Source: Amarolinea aalborgensis
GTDB lineage: Bacteria; Chloroflexota; Anaerolineae; SSC4; Amarolineaceae
Assembly: GCF_900491745.1 (NCBI RefSeq)
Contig: NZ_UETR01000001.1
Coordinates: 310,001-374,000, forward strand
Direction: 5' to 3'
DNA length: 64,000 bases
The notes under the pieces were generated by a model. It was not told where the DNA came from. It searched no databases and saw nothing but the letters and a program-made list of their open reading frames with translations. Position numbers and translations under genes: made by a program. Shown here piece by piece: positions 1 through 7,883 of this stretch (positions within the stretch are counted from its first letter, which is position 1; every line of letters starts with the position of its first letter).

Positions 1-720
1 CCATTTCAAAATACAATCCGTATTCGTGACGAGCACAGCACCAACGGGACTTTCGTCAACAATGCAGCTGTCACCGGGGAAGTTCAGCTAAACGTTGGAG
101 ATCAGATCCAAATCGGCAATACTGTCTTCTACGTGACGCAAGCCCGCGCCAGAGTGAACAATCAGGAAACCAGGCAACCTATCCCCTATGCGAATGCGGG
201 GGGCGAGCCGGGTGCTTGCCCATCTTGTCATCAGTCAACTTCGGTGCGATCCTCGGCCGATGCTCAATTGGCTGCGCCAGTACAGCCGAGCGATACCCTC
301 GTCAAGGTGTTTACTATCTTCACGGCGCTTTTCTCTATCACAGGAGTCTTGCTTGTCATTGTCACCATTGCGCCTTTGCTACTCGGCGGCGCTTTCTTGG
401 GCGGCTTTGGCGGCTATGGGAACAGCATCTATTCGGGCGCTATGTTCCTCAGTTTTTTGGCCGTGTTGATTGCCATGGCGCCGGTAGTTCTCTTGCTCGT
501 GGTCGTCCCGTGGATGATGCGCAGTTACCTGGTGCGCTTGCACCGGCAGCAGATGGACGACTGGCAACGGGCAAACGCCAAATGGCACAATCTGCTTTAC
601 TGTGAGGAATGTGCGGGCGTGTTTTTGGCGGGTCAAAAGCGGTTGATACCCCTGGAACACATGCAGGCCTTCTTGTACGAGATGGTGAATCAACGTGTCG
701 TGATGGGTTTCTCTCTGTAG
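1..720 (+). CDS. FHA-domain membrane protein, 5' end outside window
   Basis: The frame is open from base 1, so the gene begins upstream; 239 residues are visible. The first ~45 residues are the C-terminal half of an FHA domain (STNGTFVNN, then GDQIQIGNTVFYV), a fold that binds phosphothreonine peptides. A CPSC pair follows, then two hydrophobic segments at about residues 105-175, then a CEEC pair near residue 201. The two CxxC pairs, split by the membrane hairpin, could form one zinc-ribbon-like site. An internal GTG at 133 would cut the FHA domain and is not a credible start. Context (FHA, kinase and PP2C genes downstream on the same strand) suggests a membrane-bound reader of kinase output. 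FHA call is firm; the metal site is inference. Confidence 0.8.
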   Translation, partial: PFQNTIRIRDEHSTNGTFVNNAAVTGEVQLNVGDQIQIGNTVFYVTQARARVNNQETRQPIPYANAGGEPGACPSCHQSTSVRSSADAQLAAPVQPSDTLVKVFTIFTALFSITGVLLVIVTIAPLLLGGAFLGGFGGYGNSIYSGAMFLSFLAVLIAMAPVVLLLVVVPWMMRSYLVRLHRQQMDDWQRANAKWHNLLYCEECAGVFLAGQKRLIPLEHMQAFLYEMVNQRVVMGFSL

Positions 721-760
721 GCATCATCTCAACTGGGTGAAATAGGATTTGGGAGACGAA

Positions 761-1636
761 ATGGGTATGACCTCAAACTATACCGACGATTCACCAACCC
801 AGCCAGTCCCCGTGCTGCGCCCAGGGTCAAGGCTGAACCCAGGGAAAGGCGCGGCTGCACTGATCAACCAGCCAGAGCAAGCGGGAAGCGGCCAGTTGGA
901 CAATCCGCATAGAGCCGGCGAAGTTCAGTCTGCGGTCTCAACGCAAGCCCACGAACCAGATTCCGAGACCGCCCAATTGACAGGCTCTTCTCTCTCTTTG
1001 CCATTCGATCAGCCGCAGTCCGGTCTTGTTGATCAACCCAGTGAGGCGCGACGTCTTGGTCAAGATCTTGGCGCCTCAACACCGGTCCCTCTCTCGGTGA
1101 CACCGCGGCCGTCCACTCTACCTGTCGCCGCGCAGTCCAAACCCCGACATTTCTTGCCGATTATTGCCCTGGCAATTGCTGGCATCTCTTTGATCCTGAA
1201 TGTCGCTGTTATCACACAACTGCTTCGCGCGCGTAATCAGGTAAACATGAGTATAGATAATGCCGCTACGCAGCTTGAGGCGATCTGCAATCACGACGCC
1301 AGAGTCTTGACCTTCCCAATTTCACAAACTATTCGCTTTCAGGGCGATATCCCCATACCGCAGGGTTTGGTAATCCCCTTCAAGGGTAACATCCCGTTTC
1401 GCACCACCTTGCGTGTGGAGACTTTTCCTGGTGGTCCGGTGATCAACGTTCCGATCAACACGATCGTACCCGTAGACACTAAAGTGCCGATACCCGATTC
1501 CATTGTCATCCCAGTTGACACCACTATTCCGTTTCGGCAAGACATTCCGATTGACCTGTGCACCGAGGCGAGTCCCTTTCGTGGATTACTGGGGCAGTTC
1601 GTCAACGAGTTACGTGCCCTCCAAGATGGGTTCTGA
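761..1636 (+). CDS. Membrane-anchored protein with Ile-Pro-rich beta repeat tail
   Basis: Unrecognised protein of 291 residues. I chose ATG 761 because GGAGA lies five bases upstream; a TTG at 749 is possible but lacks a site. Residues 1-125 are polar, low-complexity and rich in Gln, Pro and Ser, followed by one membrane segment at about 130-155. The rest repeats short segments with alternating Ile/Val and Pro (such as IPIPQGLVIPFKGNIPF), which suggests a chain of short beta strands or an extended rod outside the cell. It lies in a run with the preceding FHA gene and two following genes, each with its own ribosome-binding site, so an operon is likely. No function is assigned. Confidence 0.75.
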   Translation: MGMTSNYTDDSPTQPVPVLRPGSRLNPGKGAAALINQPEQAGSGQLDNPHRAGEVQSAVSTQAHEPDSETAQLTGSSLSLPFDQPQSGLVDQPSEARRLGQDLGASTPVPLSVTPRPSTLPVAAQSKPRHFLPIIALAIAGISLILNVAVITQLLRARNQVNMSIDNAATQLEAICNHDARVLTFPISQTIRFQGDIPIPQGLVIPFKGNIPFRTTLRVETFPGGPVINVPINTIVPVDTKVPIPDSIVIPVDTTIPFRQDIPIDLCTEASPFRGLLGQFVNELRALQDGF

Positions 1637-1660
1637 GACGCACATTGACTAGGAGGTGTA

Positions 1661-2224
1661 ATGATGTTAGGCTCGAATACACGCGCCATAGCCGTCATCG
1701 TTGTGGCTGCGATCATCCTTCTCGGCGCAGTAACTGGAATCCTCATTGCGAATCAGCTGCAGAAGGATCAGAAACCCCAAGCGGTCGTGTTGCCTGGCAG
1801 TACGGGGACGCCTTCACTCGAATCACAACCTCGATTGGATGCTACGGTTGCGATTACGCCGACAGTGACTCAAATCGTAGGCTTGTCACCTTCGGCGGAA
1901 AGAGTGCCTGTCCCGAATGGTTCTACGGAGAACAAGACCGGTATTGCCATTCTCCCTATCATCCAGTTGAGGGGAGACCGTCGCTACGTTCTGGAGATTA
2001 CGTCGCAAGCCGGTAGTCTCCCATTCAGCGGCTCCTATACGCGTGGCAGTATTGATCCCAAGATCGCCATTGATGTCGTGGCTGAGATCAAGGGAACGAC
2101 GCGTTGGGAGCAGGAAATTCAACCCCCATCCCCAGAATCACGCACCTGGACACTCGGTGTGTCCGTGACGACGTCTCTGGGCAAGGACATTCGTGTTCAA
2201 GTGTGGGACATTGGGCCAAAGTAG
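1661..2224 (+). CDS. Signal-anchored exported protein of unknown function
   Basis: 187 residues. AGGAGGTG ends two bases before tandem ATGs at 1661 and 1664, so the second ATG has the better spacing. Residues 9-30 form a single N-terminal membrane helix; the remainder should be extracytoplasmic. A Thr/Pro/Val-rich linker precedes a beta-rich domain of about 100 residues that I do not recognise. It is 24 bp after the preceding gene and 32 bp before an FHA gene, which fits co-transcription with the phospho-signalling set. Confidence 0.72.
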   Translation: MMLGSNTRAIAVIVVAAIILLGAVTGILIANQLQKDQKPQAVVLPGSTGTPSLESQPRLDATVAITPTVTQIVGLSPSAERVPVPNGSTENKTGIAILPIIQLRGDRRYVLEITSQAGSLPFSGSYTRGSIDPKIAIDVVAEIKGTTRWEQEIQPPSPESRTWTLGVSVTTSLGKDIRVQVWDIGPK

Positions 2225-2256
2225 GCCCTATTCGTTGCGCAAGTAGAGGAGGCAAT

Positions 2257-2994
2257 ATGATTGACAATTTGAGAACACTCATCCAGGACAATCCCCTGCC
2301 AGCCGTGCTAATTGGAGTCGCCGTTTTGCTCCTCATCGCGTTGTTGGTTCTGTTAGTCCTTTGGCTGCGCCGACGCAATGCGGCGGGCGAGACAACCATC
2401 AACGTTGGCGTTGAAAACGGCGGCGGTGAATGGCAGCCTTCCTCGCCAGCATTGGCATCCGTCAATAGCGGCGGCTTCGGTGGTATGCCCACTGTGGGCG
2501 CTGGTCGTGCCGCCACGGGTGCACCGACTGTGAGCCCAGGTGTGATCCCGGCTTCGCCGGCCACTTCTGCGCCCACCGCGCTTCCTGGCGCTACGCCGGG
2601 CTACGCCCCGTCGCCCGCATTTGGTAGTATGCCGCAGCCGCCAAGCGCCGGTGGTCATGCACCGGCTGGCGGCACGGTCGTTCTGGATCGCTCTCCCAAG
2701 CCCAAACATGTCGCGATCCTCATTGATCGTCGAGACGCGTCCAAGCGCCATGACTTGCGCGCCGAAACTGACATCGGTCGAGCCCAGACCAATGCCATCG
2801 CGATTGCTGATACCACGGTCTCGCGTCAGCATGCACGCATCCGCCTGCAGGATGACAGGTTCGAGCTTTTCGACCTGGCTAGCGCCAACGGCACCTTCAT
2901 CAACGGTCAGAAGGTTGAACAACCCCGCACGCTGACCGACGGCGATGTCGTGCGTTTCGGAGATGTGGAGTTTGTGTTCAAACAGTTGACGTAG
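2257..2994 (+). CDS. Membrane-anchored FHA protein
   Basis: 245 residues from ATG 2257, preceded by AGAGGAGG at good spacing. The longer frame from 2104 overlaps the previous gene and has no site, so I reject that start. Residues 13-34 form a membrane helix followed by RRR, which places the rest in the cytoplasm. A Gly/Ala/Pro linker leads to a full FHA domain at about residues 155-243: IGR, SRQHARI, then ANGTFINGQ and GDVVRFG, which are the hallmark GR, SxxH and NG motifs. It should recruit Thr-phosphorylated partners to the membrane. Partners are likely the nearby Hanks kinases, by context only. Confidence 0.87.
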   Translation: MIDNLRTLIQDNPLPAVLIGVAVLLLIALLVLLVLWLRRRNAAGETTINVGVENGGGEWQPSSPALASVNSGGFGGMPTVGAGRAATGAPTVSPGVIPASPATSAPTALPGATPGYAPSPAFGSMPQPPSAGGHAPAGGTVVLDRSPKPKHVAILIDRRDASKRHDLRAETDIGRAQTNAIAIADTTVSRQHARIRLQDDRFELFDLASANGTFINGQKVEQPRTLTDGDVVRFGDVEFVFKQLT

Positions 2995-2997
2995 GAG

Positions 2998-3090
2998 GAA
3001 ATGCTGAATGAGGAATGCTGAAGGCTAAATGGGGCGTGCTGCGATATCTCAGGTCGCGATAAGAACACTGAATGAGGAATGCTGAACGAG
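2998..3090 (+). repeat. Left flank of four-helix-bundle element (GAATGCTGAA words)
   Basis: An 18-base word, TGAATGAGGAATGCTGAA, occurs at 3005-3022 and again at 3069-3086. Its reverse complement, degenerate, recurs after the four-helix-bundle pseudogene (3549-3626). No gene is visible here. Confidence 0.7.
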
Positions 3091-3100
3091 GTGCGGGGTT

Positions 3101-3539
3101 ATGTTTCAGGGGGACAAGTACGATTTGCGTAAGCGGACGAAGGCGTTTGCGCTGCGCGCTATTCGCTTCTTCACCTCGCTGCCAAATACGCCTGTGGCGC
3201 GGCACGATCGGCGGGCAACTGTTGAGAAGCGGACCTTCAGTGGGTGCGCACTACCGGGAAGCCATTCGCGGCCGATCATAGGCCGAGTTCGTGAGCAAAC
3301 TCGAAGGCGGGATGCAGGAGTTGGAAGAAACCATTTATTGGAGCGAACTCCTGGTTGATGCCGAGATTGTGTCTGAAAGCCGACTCGCTGAATTGCTCAC
3401 AGAAGCCGATGAACTGATGGCAATTTTTGCCTCTTCTGCCAAGACAGCCAAAGAACGATTGCGGGTGAAAAGGGCAGGTTCACAATCGAGTAGATCAAAA
3501 CCTGCGCCTGCCAATGTCCCTCATGACAGCGTTGCCTGA
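3101..3539 (+). pseudogene. Four-helix-bundle (S23/23S rRNA IVS-type) protein, broken
   Basis: Three pieces in two frames rebuild one protein of the four-helix-bundle family linked to 23S rRNA intervening sequences. The N-terminal piece (KYDLRKRTKAFALRAIRFF, then LPNTPVAR) reads from ATG 3101. A one-base shift near 3200 moves the frame to GGQLLRSGPSVGAHYREAI. An in-frame TAG at 3279 replaces the residue expected between RS and AEF. The frame then continues as EFVSKLEGGMQELEETIYW to the natural stop at 3539. With a frameshift and a stop it should be non-functional unless reads show a consensus error. The family's cellular role is poorly understood. Confidence 0.85.
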
Positions 3540-3548
3540 AGGGTCTCT

Positions 3549-3626
3549 ATTCAGCTTTCAGCATTTCGAATTCAACATTCTCACTGAATGACATTCATCA
3601 TTTAGCATTCATTATTCAGCATTGGA
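3549..3626 (+). repeat. Right flank of four-helix-bundle element, inverted words
   Basis: Degenerate ATTCAGCATT, ATTTAGCATT and CATTCATCATT words are the reverse complement of those before the pseudogene. Together the two flanks form a long imperfect inverted repeat around it. The right end abuts the start region of the next kinase (ATG 3635). Confidence 0.6.
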
Positions 3627-3634
3627 AAACACAC

Positions 3635-5476
3635 ATGGACACGTTGCTCGGTACCACCCTGGGCGGTAAATACGAAATCCAGGCCGAAATCGGCCGCGGC
3701 GGGATGGGCGTTGTTTACCGTGGGTATGATGTGATGCTGCGCCGGGCCGTAGCGATCAAGGTGCTGCCCCTGGAATACACCTATGACCAGCAATTCGTAG
3801 ACCGTTTCCGCCAGGAGGCGGTCACGGCCGCGGGGCTGCATCATACCGGCATTGTTACCATCCATGATGTCGGCCAGCAAGGGTCGTGGTATTACATCGT
3901 CATGCAGTATCTGAATGGCGTGACGCTCGATCAATGGCTGGCCAACCGCGGGCCGATGCCGATTCCCATGACGGCCCAGGTCGTGCGCCAGATCGCCGAC
4001 GCGCTCGATTATGCTCATGGCGCCGGCATCGTGCACCGCGACATCAAGCCCTCCAACATCATGATCGGGCCAGACGGTCGCGCCACGCTGATGGACTTTG
4101 GCCTGGTGCGCGCCGGGGAGGGCAGCAAGCTCACCCGCAGCGGCATGGTCGTGGGCACGCCAGAGTACATGGCTCCTGAACAAGCCCTGGGCAGTCCCGT
4201 GGATGGACGCACTGACATCTACTCGCTCGGGGTGGTCATCTACCGCATGCTGACCGGGCAGGTGCCCTTTGTCCGCTCCAATTCCATGGCCACGGTCTAT
4301 GCCCATGTCAATGAGCCGCCGCCCCCCCTGCGCATCTTGCGTCCAGAGATGCCTAAATCCGTGGAAGCCGTGGTGCTCAAGGCATTGGCCAAACGGCCCG
4401 ATGACCGGTATCAGGATGGCGCACGGCTGGTGGCTGACTTCGATCTCGCCGCCAGCGGCAAAATGCCGTCGGGGCTCAGAGCCACAGTTCTACCCGCGTC
4501 GTCCAAGTCCCAGCCGGGCGTGGCGCCTGTGTCGTCCAAGTCTCAGCCGGGCGCTCAAAGCCCTCGACCGGGCGCAGGCAAGTCGCCCGCGCCCGGCGCC
4601 TCGACCCGCAGCAGCCAGCCAGACGCGCCGCCTGTCTTGGCGCAGACGTCTCCGAGGTCGGCGCCAATCACGACGAACGATGCACCTGCGCCAGGCGATC
4701 AGGCAGCCACGCAAGCACTCGGGCAAACGTCACCGCCGCTTGTCAGCCGGGACGCCACGCAAGTCACGAGACCGGCGCCGGTTTCTGGGGAGACGCGCCC
4801 GGCCGCCATGCTGACGCCAGGCGCGACCGTCGCCTCGAGAGCGACGCCGGCGCCGCGCCGCGGCTTGCCCTTGCTGCCCATCCTGGGCGCGGTGGCCGGC
4901 ATCCTTATTTTGGGCGTTGGGGGCCTGGCGCTGGTGCGGCCGCGTTCAGCCGTGACGAACCAGACGCCAACGACCGCGCCTGTGATCATTGAGACGGCGA
5001 CGTCCGTCCCCACGCCGACCGCCGCCGCGCCGGTTGACACCCCATCCCCCTTGCCGCTGCTGACGGCCACGCCCACGCCGACGCCCGTCCCAACGCTGAC
5101 GGGCATCCCAACCGCAACGATGACACGCACGCCCTCGGCGACGCCCACTGGCGCCGCTACGGCCACCATCACACCCACCGCGACGCCGATCCTTACGCCT
5201 ACGCCCAGCGCGACGCCGACGACGACTCGTATTACTGTGACGCCCACACGGACGCCTGCGCCGCCTACGAACACACCTGCGCTGCCTACGAACACGCCTG
5301 CACCGCCGACGAACACACCTGCGCCGCCGACAGACACGCCCAGGCCGCCAACGGACACGCCGGCCCCGCCGACAGACACACCGGCGCCGCCGACAGACAC
5401 ACCGGCGCCTCCAACCAATACGCCGATTCCGGACCCTACCGACACTCCGCCGCCGACCAATACGTCGGTCCCGTGA
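3635..5476 (+). CDS. Hanks-type Ser/Thr kinase with Thr-Pro stalk (kinase A)
   Basis: 613 residues. The kinase domain at about 13-275 is complete: glycine loop GRGGMG near 20-25, Lys42 in VAIK, HRDIKPSN with catalytic Asp136, DFG at 154-156, and APE at 180-182. A Pro/Ser/Gln-rich juxtamembrane region leads to one membrane helix at about 411-434. The outer part is only a Thr-Pro stalk that ends in octads of the PTDTPAPP type (DNA 5260-5430), with no sensor fold. The next gene encodes a soluble secreted protein with domains typical of such stalks' tips, so sensing could involve a partner. The kinase half is closely related to those at 7884, 10242 and 24853. Confidence 0.95.
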   Translation: MDTLLGTTLGGKYEIQAEIGRGGMGVVYRGYDVMLRRAVAIKVLPLEYTYDQQFVDRFRQEAVTAAGLHHTGIVTIHDVGQQGSWYYIVMQYLNGVTLDQWLANRGPMPIPMTAQVVRQIADALDYAHGAGIVHRDIKPSNIMIGPDGRATLMDFGLVRAGEGSKLTRSGMVVGTPEYMAPEQALGSPVDGRTDIYSLGVVIYRMLTGQVPFVRSNSMATVYAHVNEPPPPLRILRPEMPKSVEAVVLKALAKRPDDRYQDGARLVADFDLAASGKMPSGLRATVLPASSKSQPGVAPVSSKSQPGAQSPRPGAGKSPAPGASTRSSQPDAPPVLAQTSPRSAPITTNDAPAPGDQAATQALGQTSPPLVSRDATQVTRPAPVSGETRPAAMLTPGATVASRATPAPRRGLPLLPILGAVAGILILGVGGLALVRPRSAVTNQTPTTAPVIIETATSVPTPTAAAPVDTPSPLPLLTATPTPTPVPTLTGIPTATMTRTPSATPTGAATATITPTATPILTPTPSATPTTTRITVTPTRTPAPPTNTPALPTNTPAPPTNTPAPPTDTPRPPTDTPAPPTDTPAPPTDTPAPPTNTPIPDPTDTPPPTNTSVP

Positions 5477-5520
5477 GGTATCCAGTTGGAAGTTAGCCAT
5501 GATACATGGAGAAAATAGCA

Positions 5521-7830
5521 ATGAAGAGCCGATCTGTATGTATTCTATTGATCGTACTATTTGTGGTTACCGGCATACTGGCTTTCACGCCTGTTTCTGC
5601 GCTGAATGACTCGCCTGGCAATGGCGACCTGGAGACCCCCGGCGCCGTACCAGTCAAAGCCATCGAGGCATTGGACACGCCTGAACCGTCTCAAGTCATG
5701 GCGCGTAAGCCCGACCGCTTACCCCCGGCGCCGCAAGGCATGCCATCAACGGGAGCGGCGCCCGCAAGTGTGCTTAGTACTGAGTTGCTGGTCAATGGTA
5801 ACTTCGAAGCGGGCCGAGTAGGCTGGTCTGAGACCTCTCCACTTCAATTTCCTATCGTCGTGAACTATACCCAATATGGACTACCGCCGGCGCACGGAGG
5901 ATTTTGGCTCGCCTGGTTAGGCGGCTACACTCTCGCCGATGATCAGCTGTTTCAGAATGTGACTATCCCCAGCGATATTGCGGGCGGCAGGCTGAGCTTT
6001 TGGTACTATTCTGATTCGGTTGAGACCGATCCTTTGTATGATTACATCACCATGACTATCAGCGACCCCAGCACCGGACATCAACTGGTTGAAGTGGCGT
6101 ATGTTGATGCCTATCCTCCGACGCGCTCATGGCGCTATTATCAATACTCCTTGACCAACGCCGATTTGGATGCCATTCGCGGTAGGTACGTACGTGTGCG
6201 CTTCCGCGTACGCACCGATTCTATCTTTGTCAGCGCGATGTTAGTGGATGATGCTAGTTTCTTGATTTCCACCTCGCAAGATCCCGCGCCCTCGGCAACG
6301 CCCACGCCATACGCTGCCGATGTGGTCTGGGTCAAAGAAGCGGAAGATAATGTGATCAACCCACCGATGTCTATCGCACAGAGCAATGGCGCGTCGGGAT
6401 GCTATTATGCATACGATCCGACTTCATTTTCCAATGGGATGGTATCGCTCCCGTTTACACTTGCTTCCACGGGTGATTACTATCTGTGGGCGCGCGCGAT
6501 GGGATTGGACTGGAACCAGAACTCCTTCCTTGTGTCGCTTGATGGATTCACGGAGATTCATCTCGAGGTGCCGCAGTTTGGCGGGCAATGGACGTGGGGC
6601 TGGGAACCGGTGCAAGAGGAGAATTACCCACCAGTGCGCTATCGCCTAACAGCCGGCTCCCATGTTTTCCATTTCCGGACGCGTGAGGCGAACACGCGCC
6701 TGGATGCCGTGTTATTGACGAGCAACCCATCTTTTGTGCCGACCTACGCAAGGGCGTGCGGACCGACGCCCACCAACACACCCACCATAACGCCCACCAG
6801 GACGCCAACGCCTACCTGGACTCCAACATACACGCCAACGGCAACCTGGACTCCCACGTGGACTCCAACATACACGCCAACGGCTACCTGGACTCCCACG
6901 TGGACTCCAACGTACACACCAACGCCTACCTGGACACCAACGCCTATACTAACTTCCACTCCAACTCCGACTTCCAGACCCTCTGGTGGTCGTGTTTTGC
7001 TACCAGCGATCATGATGCAGCCGACGTCCACGTGGACGCCTACCGCCACGTGGACACCTACGTACACGCCCACGCCGACTTGGTCGCCCACACCTACACC
7101 CACGCCGCCCTGCCCTGGCGACCCCTATGAGCCGAACGATTCATATGACGCGGCCTGGGGACCGTTCCCACTTAACCAGGATTTCAACGGCTACTTCAAG
7201 TGCACAGCCGATTTGCGCGACTATTACCGCTTCAGCCTGGAGCAGCCTCGCACTCTGGTGATGACGCTGCGCAATATCCCATCTGGATCAGGCTATCAGA
7301 CTGCGCTCTATGCGTCCAGCAGCAGCAGATTGGGCGAGGCCACGACGCCATTGAATCAGACTGAGACCTTCGAGGTTGAAGCGCCCGGCCAGGCAAATCA
7401 CTACGCCGTGCGCGTGGTGCGCCCGGCGGCGCCGCCAAATTACAATGATCCCTATGTGTTGCGCGTTACGGCCCAAGGCCCGTGCGAGCCGAATGATTCC
7501 TTCGATCAGGCCGGCTCTTGCTGGCTCACCTCCAAGGTGGCGCACTTTGCCTTCATCGAATCCGCACAGGATCAAAACGACTACTATGCACTGCAGATGC
7601 TGGCCCCGCACACTATCCGTATTGAGCTGACCAGCCTGCCGCTCAACACGAACTTTGACTTGTTCCTGTACAATACGAACCGGACTGAGATCTACCGTTC
7701 CGACGCCGGCAACCCCGACGAAACGATCCAGACAACGGTCTTGCCAGCTGGCACTTACTATGTCAGGGTCAAGCAAACCAGCGGCTTCAGCAACAGCGAC
7801 ACCTATGCATTGAAAGCCGTTTTTGATTAG
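5521..7830 (+). CDS. Secreted modular protein: two beta-sandwich domains, WTPT linker, two PPC domains
   Basis: About 769 residues. I prefer ATG 5521 because GGAGA at 5508-5512 is well placed; ATG 5506 adds five residues. A signal peptide spans roughly 1-27, ending near VSA. Two beta-sandwich-like regions follow: about 75-240 (carbohydrate-binding/discoidin-like look, with LVNGNFEAG) and about 260-410 (CBM6-like, EAED start). A Thr-Pro-Trp linker (repeated WTPTYTPT) separates these from two bacterial pre-peptidase C-terminal domains, each opening with EPNDS and carrying D-YY. No membrane helix apart from the signal peptide is seen. It may be a surface or matrix protein that works with kinase A, whose outer part lacks a fold; that link is inference. 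Confidence 0.85.
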   Translation: MKSRSVCILLIVLFVVTGILAFTPVSALNDSPGNGDLETPGAVPVKAIEALDTPEPSQVMARKPDRLPPAPQGMPSTGAAPASVLSTELLVNGNFEAGRVGWSETSPLQFPIVVNYTQYGLPPAHGGFWLAWLGGYTLADDQLFQNVTIPSDIAGGRLSFWYYSDSVETDPLYDYITMTISDPSTGHQLVEVAYVDAYPPTRSWRYYQYSLTNADLDAIRGRYVRVRFRVRTDSIFVSAMLVDDASFLISTSQDPAPSATPTPYAADVVWVKEAEDNVINPPMSIAQSNGASGCYYAYDPTSFSNGMVSLPFTLASTGDYYLWARAMGLDWNQNSFLVSLDGFTEIHLEVPQFGGQWTWGWEPVQEENYPPVRYRLTAGSHVFHFRTREANTRLDAVLLTSNPSFVPTYARACGPTPTNTPTITPTRTPTPTWTPTYTPTATWTPTWTPTYTPTATWTPTWTPTYTPTPTWTPTPILTSTPTPTSRPSGGRVLLPAIMMQPTSTWTPTATWTPTYTPTPTWSPTPTPTPPCPGDPYEPNDSYDAAWGPFPLNQDFNGYFKCTADLRDYYRFSLEQPRTLVMTLRNIPSGSGYQTALYASSSSRLGEATTPLNQTETFEVEAPGQANHYAVRVVRPAAPPNYNDPYVLRVTAQGPCEPNDSFDQAGSCWLTSKVAHFAFIESAQDQNDYYALQMLAPHTIRIELTSLPLNTNFDLFLYNTNRTEIYRSDAGNPDETIQTTVLPAGTYYVRVKQTSGFSNSDTYALKAVFD

Positions 7831-7883
7831 ACCCAACAACCGCTTTTCATGAACCCTCAGGTCGCAGGATTGGAAAACGTGCG

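Noticed and set aside
5260..5430. CRISPR-like array from regular short repeats
   Set aside because: It is an in-frame Thr-Pro stalk without unique spacers. No CRISPR array seen anywhere in the window.
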